Notes under the pieces: generated by a model
Seen by the model: only the letters and a program-made list of their open reading frames with translations
What the model was told of the DNA's origin: nothing
Database searches by the model: none
DNA from: Lomentospora prolificans
Lineage: Eukaryota; Ascomycota; Sordariomycetes; Microascales; Microascaceae
Assembly (NCBI GenBank): GCA_029532625.1
Contig: JARFXM010000010.1
Location: forward strand, 310,001 to 374,000
Length of the DNA stretch: 64,000 bases
Reading direction: 5' to 3'
Shown here: positions 45,536 through 57,884 of the stretch, piece after piece
Position numbering within the stretch: the stretch's first letter is position 1
Layout of the letters: the number at the start of each line of letters is the position of its first letter
Program-made: the position numbers and the translations under genes

Positions 45536-46252
45536 ATGCGTCACCTGGCAATAATCGTCTATTTCCTTGCCTTAGCATCATCTTTGGTATCAGCACAACG
45601 CAGTAAGGCACCACCGGAAGACGATGACCCTCAAATCACCATCAACACCGTCTCCACCTCCGGATCCGGCTGCCCAAGCGGCGCCGTCTCCGTTTCGATA
45701 TCGCTAGACCGAACGGTTGTGACGCTAGGTTTCGACCAGTTCCACGTTGGCGTCGGTCACTCGTTTTCCAGCAGCGACCGCGAGAAGGAATGCAACATCC
45801 ACCTTAACCTTCACTACCCTGCGGGCTATTCATACGCCGTCATAGAAACGACGTACCACGGGTTTGCTCAGCTTAGCGAGGGTGTAGAGGGTACCTTTGA
45901 ATCAGAATATGTCTTTGCAGACGAGAACGGCCAAGGCTTGCTGGGCGGACTTCTGGGTGGGTTGCTTGGGGGACTTGTGGGAGTTGTCGGTGATCTCTTG
46001 GGTGTAGTGACGCACGTGGTTCTCCCCGGCGGCGGTCTCTTCGCAGACGGAGAATCCTTTTCGATCACAGAGGAAGTTCCGGCAAGCAAAAGGGTTCTAG
46101 CTCCATGCGACGGCAAAGATGTGAATCTGCTCATTCGGACTACCGTCAGCATATCAGCTACGAATCGCAACGCAGAAGGACAGATTATTGATGACGATGC
46201 CACTATCGACCTGACGCAACAGGTGCATCTCGAATGGCAAAAGTGTAGATGA
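45536..46252 (+). CDS. Small secreted DUF4360-like protein
   Basis: A 238-aa intronless predicted secreted protein. The signal peptide is MRHLAIIVYFLALASSLVSA, followed by a mature domain with ITINTVSTSGSGCPSGAVSV, FDQFHVGVG and a final VHLEWQKC, as in DUF4360 (PF14273), a fungal secreted family of unknown function. Conserved Cys are visible in the GSGCP, KECNIH, LAPCDGK and WQKCR contexts, giving likely disulfides. Between about residues 145 and 170 there is an extra hydrophobic run of LLGG repeats (LGGLLGGLLGGLVGVVG) that is not part of the usual domain as I know it. The start at 45536 is chosen because it opens directly on the signal peptide, although the frame is open upstream. Confidence 0.88.
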   Translation: MRHLAIIVYFLALASSLVSAQRSKAPPEDDDPQITINTVSTSGSGCPSGAVSVSISLDRTVVTLGFDQFHVGVGHSFSSSDREKECNIHLNLHYPAGYSYAVIETTYHGFAQLSEGVEGTFESEYVFADENGQGLLGGLLGGLLGGLVGVVGDLLGVVTHVVLPGGGLFADGESFSITEEVPASKRVLAPCDGKDVNLLIRTTVSISATNRNAEGQIIDDDATIDLTQQVHLEWQKCR

Positions 46253-46384
46253 GGCCAACTCGGGGGGACTGGGATTGAGGCGCGCATTTGGAGTTGTACG
46301 ATTGACGGGTATTCATTTATCATTGTATATAATTGTTAAATGCGTAGCATGCAACAGGTTTCGAACATGCTAGACTCTTCCAAA

Positions 46385-47401
46385 CTATTCTACCAACCGT
46401 CGAAAAGCGTCCACTAGTGTCTGCGTGCCTCGGACGATTGGAGGATTTTCAGGGTCTTCCTTCATCAGTAATAAACCTCCAGGAAGCATGCTTGCTGTCA
46501 TCTCGGTGAAAAGCTGGGCAACAGATGGAGAAAATATCTGGCTAAAATGAGAGTACAGTTGATCCTTTCCAATATATCTGACTTCGATTTTCTTCCCGAT
46601 TACCGTCTCAAATGCCTCGCGTACATCTTGAGGCGAAAAAGCTTTGGGACCATGGAGCTCAACGATTCGAGGGAAAGGGCCCAGCTCGGCGACGCCAGGA
46701 TCGAACGCCTGAGATGCACAGAAAGCCCCGACGTCCTTCACCGAGACCTAATGGAATATATCAATATGGGATGAAGTACCGAAGATATCTGACTTACCAT
46801 GGGAACTGCATGGTCGCCTGGCGTTATAGTCGAGTTGAAATAGGGCGAATCGCTTTTGATCGTGCCCAGCTCCGTAGCCCAGTTCTCCATGAAGTACATA
46901 CATCTTACGAACACAACTTCAGGCGCCGCATCCATAAAAGTCTTTTCTGCGAGGTGGTTTGTCTCGATCTCACCCTACAATGGTGACGACCATGATCAGT
47001 CCCCAAACAGAGCAAATGGAGGATTCTTGAGCACATACCACTCCGCTCGCATACTGAGCACCACAGCTCGAGATGTAGACGAGACGGTTGATGTTTGAAT
47101 CTTTTACAGCAACCTTAACATTGGATGAGACTTCTCGCGCGCCCTGAATCGGGCCGCTAGGAGAGAAGTAGAGAGGCGGAGTGGCCGTGATCAGCGCATC
47201 ACACCCCGAGAAGTCCAAACTCGCAGCCGATGCCACGTCGCCCCGTCGGGCCTCGAACCGCGTGTGTGTTTTGAAGCGCTCAGGGACTTTAGAAAGATCT
47301 CTATAGACGCCGACGACGGAAGGGCCGGAGGGGTCTTCAAGGAGCGCGTCAATGGCGGCTTCGCCAGTTTTGGTAGACGCTGGAGCAACACAAACTTTCA
47401 T
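46385..47401 (-). CDS. NmrA/EasG-like NAD(P)-binding reductase
   Basis: Atypical SDR related to the fungal EasG/festuclavine-dehydrogenase-like and NmrA families. CDS complement(46385..46747, 46798..46974, 47039..47401), 300 aa, both introns phase 0. The N-terminus KVCVAPASTKTGEAAIDALL is a modified cofactor loop: the usual GxxGxxG is reduced to PASTKTG. ALITATPP, VKVAVKDSNINRLVYISSCGAQY and NHLAEKTFMDAAPEVVFVRCMYFMENW follow the family plan. VELHGPKAFSPQDVREAF is typical of the C-terminal lobe. The start at 47401 is favoured over 47440 because the cofactor strand begins there. No other ergot-type gene lies nearby, so no pathway is inferred; a general redox or sensor role is equally possible. 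Confidence 0.87.
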
Positions 47402-48975
47402 CTCGAGATCAACAAATCCGACCAAGTAAACGAAAAACAAAATTGGATAGTGGATGTGCAGCTAAAGGCTACCCTTGAGGTTTTATGTTGCAGCATTTAT
47501 AAGAGCTCGGGCTTCCAACTGATGATGATGAGGTAATAACGCTTGCTTTCAAGTTAGCCCAGGACTTCGGCACCTCCAAAGAGAACGGGTACGGAAATAG
47601 TAAGCGTTGCAATACGATCGGCACTGTCATAAGTTCAGTTACAAATATTGGAGTGATGAAGCAGCGCGTTTCGTGGTTCTTTCACTCCGGTTCTCCGATT
47701 TACAACGTATTTACACTGTGAAGAGCCACTCGCACATGTCCCATTGCACGTTTTCTGTGAAGCCGAGTTCGACACAACGTCTGACGAAGATCTGCGATGA
47801 TCTTTACGGTATTCGAGATGTCTAACCCAAACTACCGGTACGCTATAGCGGGCCCTCTTGTGCAGAGCGGAAGGCAAGCTGGTAATCTTGCTGCAGGAAT
47901 GGTATTCCTTGGTGGTCGGCCGAGTCAAATGCAGCATCGTCCGGTGATACTCGACGCCTTGCAGATCGAGCGCGTGCTCAGCTGGGAGGAAAGGTGACTT
48001 CTCAAGATCTTCTAGCTATCCTACTTAGAGTTCGCCCTTCCATCAGCTATCATCATAGTTACAATTACTCGTCCAAGGTCGTATCTCGAACGATATCCAA
48101 CACCCAGAATTGTTGATCAACTCGGGCGCATGTGGGCGATCCTGGCCCACAGAGCCTGGCCAGGGACATTATCGAAGCATCAGGGGATCACCATCAACGA
48201 CAGTCACGAACAGCCGAGTATAGTACTCGCCGCAAAATAGTAACTCCGTGACAGCTCGGTTATTGCATTTCGAGGCGGTTGCCAAATAAAAGATCTCCAC
48301 CCGTGCCGCATAAATTCTCCAGAGGAGCCCGGGATGGGCTCTCAGTCTCCAAGCAACGCAAGTTGCCATCCTGTAGCTAATTCCTGGTGGCAATAAAGGT
48401 AAAGGGTGCTATAATTGAACCTAGAGTTCGATGGTAAAAAGATACGCCAGTCGTCGACTGCGGTGTCGTGGCTCGTTTGTGTCGCCTATTACCATGCGAC
48501 GGGGGTTGGCGATTTATCCCTTCTAGGCTGATTATCTGTCCAGATTACTTTTTCTCCAAAACAGCCAGCGAGGATGCGAACGAAAATAGACAAACTGGGG
48601 AACTGCAGCCCAATTCTGGCAAAAAAACTGCCGAATTTCTACGAACACAGAACAGCAAAATGCCCGTCTCAGCCAATTTGCGTTAATAGCCTCTAGACAA
48701 GAAGCTCCTCCCGTTAAATCATTCACTAATTAATGAGGGTCGGGCGTACCTTCTCCGATCTGGTCATCCCACCGTCGAGGAGGGGAGAGTTAAGCTTTTG
48801 CGGCCGGGCCCAATAGTCGGATCTTGGTCGCTATAAGCACCCGCCTTTCCCCCGTTTCTCCGCCCTACGAGCCGAGCCTTTTGTTTTCTTGGGAGATGCC
48901 GATCTCGTCTGAAGAATTCGCACCTGAACCTTACACGCCAACTTTGCCCGGCAAGCTACGACCCGATCTTTGACA
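47402..48975. other. Spacer, promoter of the trefoil-like gene at right end
   Basis: No gene recognised. 48830-48975 is CT-rich on the + strand, as in strong fungal promoters. Confidence 0.4.
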
Positions 48976-49698
48976 ATGCTCACCTCCACCCTTCTCTTCG
49001 CCGCGCTCGCCGCCGTCGGTCTTGCACAGGATGCCGAGGCTCCTGAGGCTCGCAAGGTATACTTGACCTCCATGGTCGATGCCAAGTTTGTGGTGACTGC
49101 CGCTGGCACCACCGCCGGTAGCGCTCTCGTCGTGTATGTTCTCCGCATTCCCCGAGTTCACAGATGTCGTCATGGTGCCAGCATGCTGACATGCCTTGGC
49201 TCTCTAGGCAGACGCAGAGCGAAGCTCCCGAGCAACACTGGCTCCTGACGGAGGGCGCCAGCACCCTTCAGCTCGCCGACTCCACGCTCTGCGTCGACGG
49301 CGGTGCCAAGAGTAAGAAGAGCCTTTTGATACGATCCCCCTATGGGAAGCCGTACTAACGTTAGCCTAAAATAGCAAACTGGAAGGATATGGGTACCCTC
49401 ACCCTTGAGGAATGTGAGGAAGGCAAGGAATCTCAGCAATGGACGGTCATGGAGGACGGCCGCATCGCCCTCACTGCGTCTAGCCCTCGTAAGTTGCCAC
49501 AAGTCGATATAAACAAAATGATATTACAAATGGTCAAGAGACTAACAAAATATGCTATTAGAGCAATGTCTCGACCTCGTATTCATGAGGGCCGTACCCA
49601 ACAACCCCGTCGGACTCTACAGCTGCGCAGGATTAGGAAACACCGGCGCCGCGGACAAGGGTATCAACTGGCCGCTCGTCGACGTCACCGCCCCATAA
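48976..49698 (+). CDS. Small secreted beta-trefoil (lectin-like) protein
   Basis: A 170-aa secreted protein. CDS join(48976..49133, 49208..49311, 49375..49488, 49562..49698); all phases close. The signal peptide is MLTSTLLFAALAAVGLAQ. The mature chain has repeated Q-x-W elements, APEQHWLL and ESQQWTV, with LCVDGG, CLDLV and the C-terminal LYSCAG in between. This is the pattern of a beta-trefoil fold with carbohydrate-binding-like repeats. Four Cys residues may pair. It probably binds a glycan outside the cell; its ligand cannot be told, and no catalytic domain is attached. CT-rich promoter and compact introns suggest good expression, by inference. Confidence 0.82.
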
Positions 49699-52002
49699 AC
49701 GCAGAAGGAGAAGGGAGAGTGTATGGTCTTACTCCGTCTTGGCCCGGCCAATGTAAAGTATCAAGCTTGATTACTGAGGGATTGGGACGCATTTAAGGAC
49801 AAGGTTGTTTCGTCTTGATGGGCCGACTCTCCGAGTTTGTGTACGTTCGAGTGGCCGTCATCCTTGCCTTGCAACCCAACCCCCTCAGAGTACATAATAC
49901 AGCAAGACTTGTGTATATCGAACTTACTTTTGTACATGCAAGGATTCCTTGATCTCTCTCACTTCCAGTACCCGGTTTAAGACCGGAAGAGGCTCGGTCG
50001 GTGCCTAGTGGGTGTAAGCTGGGGCGCAGAAGGATGCGGAGAGAAGCGATGGCTTGGCCGTTTTCCCCCAATTGGACCTCGGATTGCGCGCGAATAGGAA
50101 TTTAGCCAAAAGGAAGCAAGGGAGGAGAAGAGGAGCTTGTATCTCCTCCCCCACGCTTTTAGCGCGACCGAGCTTCTCTCGTTCGCGTGGTAGTTCGGTG
50201 GCGAAGCAAGTCAGTCTCGTACCGCACCGTCCAGAAACAGGTCCCTGCATAATTAGAGATGACTCTCTCGCGGTGAGCTTAGGGACTTTGTCCCACTAGC
50301 TTAAACCTTGTTGGAGATGGTGAAGCTTGAGAAGCTGGGGAATTACGTAAAGGGTCGTCAACAGAGGTTCTCGAAGGGTTGGCGCATTCACGACATGAAC
50401 TTGGTAGGGAGGCCGGGAGGGAAGATGGGTAGCCTCGGTAACCGGTGAAAAATTAGCGCGAGTTGGGCGGGTCGGTGCCGACATCTCGCATTTCGCTGGC
50501 AGACATATTTCCCCGGACCCTGGTTCTCCCCGCAAGAGCTGATGTACGAAGCGGCCAAACATATGTAAAACAAGACAAGAGGTGAAATTGGAACATTGAT
50601 CGCATCGTTCTCCTTCAAATTCCAATCCAGTTCACTTGGGCTGTACCCGGTAGAAAGGACCAGGAGACGCGGAAATCATCCCTAAATAGCTACCTGCCTG
50701 ATTCCGCCTAGCAACTGCGCGACAGCTCATATTAGCCTGGCTGACGGTAGCATTAAGGTTGATGAGAGCATGATGATTTTCGCTCTTTCGTCGCAAGTCC
50801 GACCTGATCCATGACACCGGTTCTAGAATTACAGCAAGGAAAAACGAGATCAACCCGTGCGAAGCGATGACAGCACCGACAGGGGGTCCGGGATCCAATG
50901 GCTTCACTCGCGTCGAGCAACGGCGGTATTCTCGGTTGGATAGCGTCGTCCTGATTCGCCCAAGCTAGTCTGGAGACGGCTGGCCGGAAGAAGGATCCGA
51001 AAGCGGGGATCTTGCAGGAATCAATCATGGATCTGCCAACAACCCCCCGTTTCCCCATCCTAACTCAGTCTCCGCAAGCAAGCCACAACCCCATGGGATC
51101 TCTCGTGCGAAAGACTGCCCCCGCGTTGGCTAGCTCGGGCCCCCCAGAAAACGTGGGCCGAAGCAAGGTCAAGCCAACATCCTCCACTGCAACGCTCCGC
51201 GGCCGACCGTACATGGCTGTAGCACTGGCCCATACTTTCGCACTTGCGTGTCCGGACATTGTAAGCGGGATGAAGACGCGGAGATTATGGTTGCTCCGCT
51301 AGGAAATTTTCTGGTTTTGCGGGTGGTAGTGCTCGCAAAACTGCCGAGTGCCTTGGCCGGCATTTCCAAAGCCAGCTCCCAACACCAACTACGCGAGTCG
51401 TGTAGCAGCGCCCGGACTGAGACGATTCGAGCGAACCACACTAGACCAACGCCAATCCTGGTTCAATCACACGGCGCAAGGCTCATCAGTGGCGATGATG
51501 CTCACGCACGTTGTCTCTTTCGGTACCATTCCTCCCCGCGCTGGGGTTGCAATGTGTTTGCCCATGGGGGGCATGCAGAGACGACGATCCCTTCTCGCCA
51601 GCTTCTGTTCCCCGCTTGGTTCTCCTATTTGGCTCCCCAATGCCAAGAAGCTTAGGATGAAACCCAATGCTTATTATTATTTACCCACATGATTAACCCG
51701 CGGGGTGCAGTGCCTCCGAGCCGTGTTTGTGAAGAAGGAACACCTCGTTTAAGGGGAGCCGTGTATATGCGACGACGGCCCGCATTCAGAGTCGCACCGA
51801 TTAATCGATCTTGGGGTTTATTGTGTATAACTTGCTGGGTCCCTTTTTTTTTCTCATCTCTCCATCTTCCCCCTCTTTGTTTCCTTCAGAGCGGTTTGTT
51901 TGGTGATCAAGATTGACTGCCTGGCCAGCAACATCAGCTGTCATCAACGTCCAACAAGTGTGCATCTGTGTGTAGTCTGCAAAGACCGAATCGTCGCCCA
52001 AC
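49699..52002. other. Spacer, nothing recognised
   Basis: About 2.3 kb with only chance-like frames. The right end (51840-52002) is CT-rich promoter DNA for the sugar transporter. Confidence 0.4.
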
Positions 52003-53998
52003 ATGGTGGAAGCACCCAAGCCCAAGATCAACGTCGGTAATACCGCCGACCCCATCGTCACCCGCCTCGTCCAAGAGGACAAGGTGCCATGGTACAAGAA
52101 GCGGAATCTCCGCCTCATGTACGTGTGGCTCTTCCTCTGCTGCATGGGTGTCGAAATGACCTCGGGTTTCGACTCGCAGCTCATCAACACCCTCCAGTTC
52201 GCTGCGCCTTTCCACATCTGTACGTAACCGCTCATTTCTCTATTCAGCCCTGCGCTTTTTGCGGTGCGCACCGTAATTGAGGTCAGGATTAACCTGTAGT
52301 AAACATCAGACTTCGGTAAGGGACACACGAACGACAAGGGCGAACCAGCTATTGAACCCGGTCTGCTCGGTTTCGTCAACTCTTGCTACCAGCTCGGCTC
52401 CATCTTTGCCGTCCCCATTGCCCCGTGGTTCGCTCACCGGTTCGGTCGCCGATGGTCCATCATGCTCGGATCCTGGATCATGGTTGTCGGCGCCCTCCTC
52501 CAAGGTTTTGCCCAGCACGGTACGTTTGAACCCTTCATGGATTTGAGCCTTCCTGCCCTCGCTTGACATGCGGCTAATCCTTTTTCCTCTCTCGCAGTTG
52601 CCATGTACATTATTGCCCGTATGCTTCTGGGTGTTGGTATCCTCTTCTGCATCATTTCCGGCGCCGCCCTAATCGGAGAGCTTGGCCACCCCAAGGAGCG
52701 TGCCGTCCTCACCTCACTCTTCAACTCTTCCTACTTTATCGGTCAGATTCTCGCCTCTGCCATCGCCATTGGTACGAATAAGATCGGGAACGACTGGGCC
52801 TGGCGCCTTCCCTCTCTCCTCCAGATCTGCCCCTCTCTCCTTCAGATCGCCACCGTCTTGTAAGTGTTTAATCTGAATTATGTCTCTCTATCAACGCAAC
52901 CTGCTAACCGGACCTTATCGTAGTTTACTGCCCGAGTCTCCTCGTTTCCTCATTGCTCAAGATAAGGACGATGAAGCTGCAGAAATCCTCGTCAAGTACC
53001 ACGCCGAAGGCGACGAGAACTCGCTCCTTGTCAAGGCAGAAATCGCCCAGATCCGAGAAACTATCAGGGCCGAGATGGAAGTCTCCAAGCAGTCGTGGCT
53101 CGAACTCGTTCAGACCGCTGGTATGCGTCGCCGTGTTCTCATCACCATTTTCATCGGCCTCTTCACTCAGCTGTCCGGAAATACACTGCTTAGCTACTAC
53201 TCAAACATCCTCTTCGGCATGATGGGCTTCGACGATCCGACCGTCAAGGTCCGCATCAATGTCGCCAACGCCTGCTGGAGTCTGCTTAACGCCACCGTAA
53301 TCGCGCTCATCATCACTCGCTTCCCGCGTAGGAGAATGTACATGATTTCAGCTTTCAGCATGTTGCTCGTCTTCATCGCCATGACAGTTTCTCTTCAGAG
53401 GATCCAGGCTGCCGTTGATGCAGGTGGAAAGAATGGCGCCGCCGGTATATCCGCCCTGGTCTGGTACTTTGCATACTCACCTTGTTACAATATAGGTAAC
53501 AACGCTCTCACTTATAGTAAGTGTCCCTGTATCGGATGTGCTTTGGGCGATGACGTACTAACGATTGTTTAGCCTACCTTGTGGAACTCTGGCCTTATGC
53601 TCAGCGAAGCCGCGGCATCGGTGTCCAGCAGATCTTTGGCAAGCTCGCCGGTTTCTTCTCCACCAACGTCAACTCCATCGCCCTTAGCGCCATCGCCTGG
53701 AAATATCTAGCGATCTACTGTGGCTGGATCCTCTTCGAACTAATCATTGTCTACTCCCTCTACCCCGAGACCAGTGGCCGTACCCTCGAAGAACTTGCTT
53801 TCCGTAAGTTTTCCATTCGGTTTCTTTGTACTAATTGCCATTTGGAGACTCTGCTAATACCTGATAATAGTCTTCGAGGACAAGGCACTCAACGACAGAA
53901 TGGCCGCCGCCGTCGAGAAGCACATTCAGTACGACGACGCACCCAGCGACCCAACCGACACCCAGCAACAACAGACCAAGGAAAAGGAGATTGTCTAA
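52003..53998 (+). CDS. MFS sugar transporter (sugar porter family)
   Basis: Proton-coupled plasma-membrane sugar uptake protein with 12 membrane segments, of the fungal lactose/hexose permease type. CDS join(52003..52219, 52310..52519, 52598..52859, 52924..53516, 53573..53803, 53871..53998), 546 aa. Signatures: GFDSQLINTLQ in the first helix, RFGRRWSIMLGSW (sugar porter motif after TM2), RMLLGVGILF, LLPESPRFLI, TQLSGNTLLSYYS, VELWPYAQRSRG and PETSGRTLEELAF. The PETSGRT form, instead of PETKG, is frequent in the lactose permease-like branch. The acidic/Gln-rich tail is cytosolic. The substrate cannot be fixed from sequence. Confidence 0.93.
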
Positions 53999-54283
53999 GC
54001 TCAAGGTTTATACACATGCATTGATACCAAAACTCGATACCATGATGGATATCGCGTCATATTGAAGGGAGGATAAGCAATCTGTACCATTCTCAATACC
54101 ACATTTCTTTTTTCTATAATTATACACACCAATTTTGTGTTATGAATTCCACAGTTCTCATGAACAAGACCTCTTGTGACAAGCGAGGCAATAGCTTTCG
54201 AACCAACCTATGATACATGAACCTCTTCTACATCGTATTCACTGGTCCACTGCCATGCCAGTCCTCGATTCCAGCTTCCGCCG

Positions 54284-55235
54284 TTAGAGTGCGAAACCCA
54301 GCGCTGCGACAGCCACAGGTGCCAACCAAGAAGACGACGGCCTCCACGCACCGCTCCCATCTCCGGGTTCACCAGCACTAGTCTCTGTAGGATGGCTCTC
54401 CGAGGTCGTGGATGTGCTCTCAGCAGCGTTTCCGCACTCGGTCTTGTCAGCCTCTGGGAGCGGAGTAGCGAGGTCGACGGGCTGCACGTAGAGATCAGTC
54501 GATGCATAGGCGTGGGATTCGGTGCTCAGCACTCCGGCTTCGTCGTCGTTCCACGTGTAAAAGCATGTGGCAGTCGTAGCAACCGGGCATCCGGTCATGG
54601 AACAATCAAGTATGTTTAGGTTCGTACTGAGGGACAAAGAAAAAAAAGTAAGCATCGGCCCCGTACAACAAAGCGCAATCCAAAACGTACTACGTGGCCG
54701 ACTCATCCGACATTACCATCTCCGTAGAGAGCCGGAATGCTAGGAGGCAGGTTAGTCGCAGGCTTAGGAGGCTATCGAGCTATGGTTGCCGAATGATTTT
54801 TGGTGCTTACTGCTAGGTCCTGCGGTTAGAGTGATGGTAGAGCAGCCGGTTTCTGCGTCTGTCGTCTTGCAGGCAATCTCGACTTCAGTTGCTTGACCAG
54901 ACTTGTGATCCACAACTAATTAGCAACCCGGAGGACTAGCGAGCATTGCAGAGCGTGTGAACTTACGACCGTTACGACTTTAGTGACGTGCTGGTTTTGG
55001 TAGATTGAGCTGGCTTCCTCTTTACTGAGCAGGGGAATCCATATGTTCTAGGTTGCGACCCCCCAATCGAAGGTTAGCACAAGTCAATCCAGTTCTTCGC
55101 GCTACGTCTTGGCCCTGACGCGCGCTGCCGGTTTTGCCTCACCATCGCTGTCTGCTGCGCCAAGACGGTCGGCGTAATAAGGCCGAAGCCAATAACCGCG
55201 ACAGCAGCAGCTGAGATACGCTTCGGGAAAGGCAT
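54284..55235 (-). CDS. GPI-anchored small cell-surface protein
   Basis: Cell-wall or membrane-anchored protein of unknown function. CDS complement(54284..54626, 54694..54739, 54811..54901, 54967..55047, 55143..55235), 217 aa; phases close. Signal peptide at 1-26 (MPFPKRISAAAVAVIGFG onward to VLAQ). A compact Cys-containing ectodomain follows with EIACKTTDAETGCST, LDCSMTGCP and TATCFYTW. Then a Ser/Thr stretch (AAESTSTTSESHPTETS), a small-residue omega region (GDGSG) and a hydrophobic C-terminus (WLAPVAVAALGFAL) as needed for GPI transfer. The two middle introns are the least certain: the acceptor at 54902 is CAAG and the donor at 54693 is GTAGTA, selected because only these keep frame. Confidence 0.75.
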
Positions 55236-56684
55236 TTCGGAATGATAAATTAAGAGCAAACGTATTCAAAACTGGTGATTTTTCCTGATGGACGCACTTT
55301 CTTGCCTTGGAAGGGGAGGTGAGAGGCTTGAGTTGGATATTATGACAAGGGGAAAATGGGAAATTATTGCTCCCAATTGCTATTTCTTGGCTGATCTCAC
55401 TGCCCCGGATGATTTCACCCGCTTGGAGCAATATGTCCGCTTCCCGAGGCCCGATGTAACCAGGATGGTTGAAGGATGTGGCGCAAACTAGCCACGCATC
55501 GCACAGACGACGAATGAACAGAGCTTAAGATTAAGAGGAATCCTTCCAAGCTGCACAACAAGGGGGCTGACGATCCTTATTCCTTGCTTGACCCGCATTC
55601 ACATCCACCTTAGAGCCACAGCTCAGAGCTTTACTAGCCACCATTATCGTGGCCGACTGGCTGTAAATCTTGGCGGCACTTTTGTCTGCACCAAAATTGT
55701 CTGTAGCTGAGGGTTTGGGCGGTTAATACAGACTGGAACCACAAGGATATCGTGAAGTTCCGGACTACACAGAGAAAACGGTTGACACAGATTAGACGGT
55801 CCTATACGGAGAAAGGCTGCTCATTCGGTGGTCGTGCGCGGAACAGCCAGAGCAAGACCTCGTCCATGCTGGCCTGGGTGGATTGAGTGCATTTCGCTGG
55901 CTGCCCCCAAGTGCGATTTTCACTTGAAGTGGGCCCCAAGTGCGATTTTCACTGGAAGTGGGCGTGTGGGCTGGAGCTATGCCTCAACTCTAGGCAACGA
56001 TAGGCGACGACCGGTCGAGTGGTTCGCCGAATAACCCTCTCTATACATATCTAGCTTCCCTTGCCTTCATCAACGTCGGGATGGGTTTGAGGAACGCGCA
56101 GCAATCGCGTATTATTACTTTCAGAGCCTCGGCATCTTTGGGGTCGGCATGGCACGCCGCTATTATTAAATATCCCTCGATTTCCATTTGTTCTTTTAAA
56201 GAAGCGCTTATATTTGTCAAGTGGTGTCTTACCATTTGAATACATGGTTGGATTGTCGTGGTGGTTTAATTAGTAAATACTGATCAAACTGATCAGTCCT
56301 TCAGCCAAACACGGCCTGATAAGAAAGAAAGAAACCAGAAGGAGAAGGGAAAAGAGAAAAATGAAGGAAAAAAAAAAAAAAGAAAAAGAGAACGCTCGCC
56401 CAAAATGTAGCAATGTCCATCACGCAAAGTCACAAAAGATATCCTGCGCCACGCGCGACCAAGAAGCTCAAACACGGGACTCCCAACACCGCTACCCTCG
56501 CGCTAGTAGATCTCTCACTAATTACTCCAAGCCCGAAGTCGTCAGATGCTATTACATGAAACCTGACGTTGAGCCATCGGTTACTATACACTGTAGCGTT
56601 ATGCTTTTCCGAGGAATAGAGCACCGGCTCAACTTCCTCCTAACCTAGGTTAGCCGCCATGGCTGGCTTTGGTCGGCTAGCGAG
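55236..56684. other. Spacer with tandem repeat and A-run
   Basis: Contains two 29-bp tandem copies (55905-55962) and an A-rich stretch at 56368-56381. A 65-codon minus frame (56041-56235) has protein-like composition but no recognised family. Confidence 0.4.
55905..55962. repeat. 29-bp tandem duplication
   Basis: Two adjacent copies beginning CCCCAAGTGCG and ending AAGTGGG, differing at one base (CACTTG versus CACTGG). Confidence 0.9.
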
Positions 56685-57405
56685 CTAGACGTTGCGAGAC
56701 AAAATTCTCAACAGAAGCCTGTCCCTCTCACCGTAACTTTTCCGCAGGACTTCTAGCCGGTTTTCGGCATCCAGACGCATTCGTCTCTCCTCTTCAAGTT
56801 GAGAGAGCACATGCTCTACCGTGGATGGCGTGGAAGCGGATATTCTCTCGGAATTACCGTACCCCTGGCGAACCGCGGTACTTTGACTGGGAGACGACTG
56901 CAAGAGAGAGATGTGCCCTTGGCCGTGTACATTTTTAACGTGCCGATCGCGTGCATCTTTCCTCGACCAACCCCTTTTGTACGTGCAGCCTCGACGGTCG
57001 CAAAAGTATATTCTTGCATTTTCATGTCTTGAAAAGACGTGCCGGTCAACATCTTTCATTGACTTGGCGCGGAAAGAGCAACCCTTGGCAGGACACGCCT
57101 TGGAACCATTTCCCGGACTTCCAGGGGGATAATCTTCTCTAAGCACCGGTGAGCCGCCGTCATACTCTGGCATGTTTTATGCTGGGTCAACTTACGACGG
57201 TGCGGCCACGGGGGTGAGTATGGAAGTGTCCGGGCTGGAGCTTAGACCAGAGTCCGTTCTGCGAATTTGCTTAGTTCTGTTTCCGGGTCCCACACAAGTC
57301 CATGGAGATGGCGTACCGGAGAGGGAGCATACAGGGCACAGTGGTATTTTGGCCCCGAGCGGAAACTTCAGTCGTCGCATGAGAGCCTTCGGGTGCCCAG
57401 TCCAT
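56685..57405 (-). CDS. Small C2H2-like zinc-finger protein with coiled coil
   Basis: Proposed CDS complement(56685..57138, 57196..57258, 57317..57405), 201 aa from the first in-frame ATG at 57405. The open frame continues upstream to about 57477, so a further 5' exon is possible. The introns (GTAAGT to CTTAG, GTACGC to CGCAG) fall in phase. Two fingers: CPAKGC with HVFSRH, and CDRRGC with HVKNVH, both C-x4-C with H-x4-H, the spacing seen in fungal GLI/Zap1-like and unnamed C2H2 proteins. The C-terminal 35 residues (QLEEERRMRLDAENRLEVL) form a coiled coil, suggesting dimerisation. Likely a nucleic-acid-binding protein; targets unknown. It is unusually short for a regulator. Confidence 0.65.
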
Positions 57406-57659
57406 GGGTCCCCAAGGGCTGTTCAGAAAGGCGAGATTGTAATCTGTTGGTAGACCACGGCCCGCCCCATGAAGCAAGTCCTGTGAGATATTCCATAGTC
57501 TTCCATGGAATATTGGTTAGTTGATATTTATGAGACTCTGGGCGCAGCACTAAGTCTGAGTGATGAGGCTATTATCACTCTTTGCAAAACTAATCTCCTC
57601 CTGGCAATTGGGATACGTAAGAAGGAAAAAGAAGAAAAACCAAAACCAAAACTAAAAGG

Positions 57660-57666
<7 letters not shown>

Positions 57667-57690
<24 letters not shown>
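57667..57690. repeat. Poly-A tract (24 nt)
   Basis: Uninterrupted A-run following an A/G-rich low-complexity stretch from about 57620. Confidence 0.9.
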
Positions 57691-57884
57691 GGAATGAAGC
57701 AAAAAGACAAAAGCGAAACAACTTTTCGAGATTGACTGGAGGCAACATCTTGTTCTGTGTTCAGTCGGACGGAGCTCTGGAGCTCCATCACGAGCTTCCA
57801 GGCTCAGACTTTTGGCACCGAATTTTTTATGGTTCTTCGGTTTGAAGAACTCTTTCCTTTAGGCTTGTATAGCTTTTGAATTCC

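Noticed and set aside
46350..46380. GGTTTCGAAC-like T-loop suggesting a tRNA
   Set aside because: No matching acceptor stem, anticodon arm or A-box at the right distance.
48976..49698. Beta-trefoil protein as a two-chain toxin
   Set aside because: Only a small secreted trefoil-like domain is present; no catalytic chain is encoded nearby.
56041..56235. 65-codon minus-strand frame with LKEQMEIEGYLIIAACHADP
   Set aside because: Protein-like composition but too short, no recognised family, no supporting upstream exon found.
57620..57700. A-rich tract as a retroposon tail
   Set aside because: No target-site duplication or element body was recognised; simple low-complexity sequence explains it.
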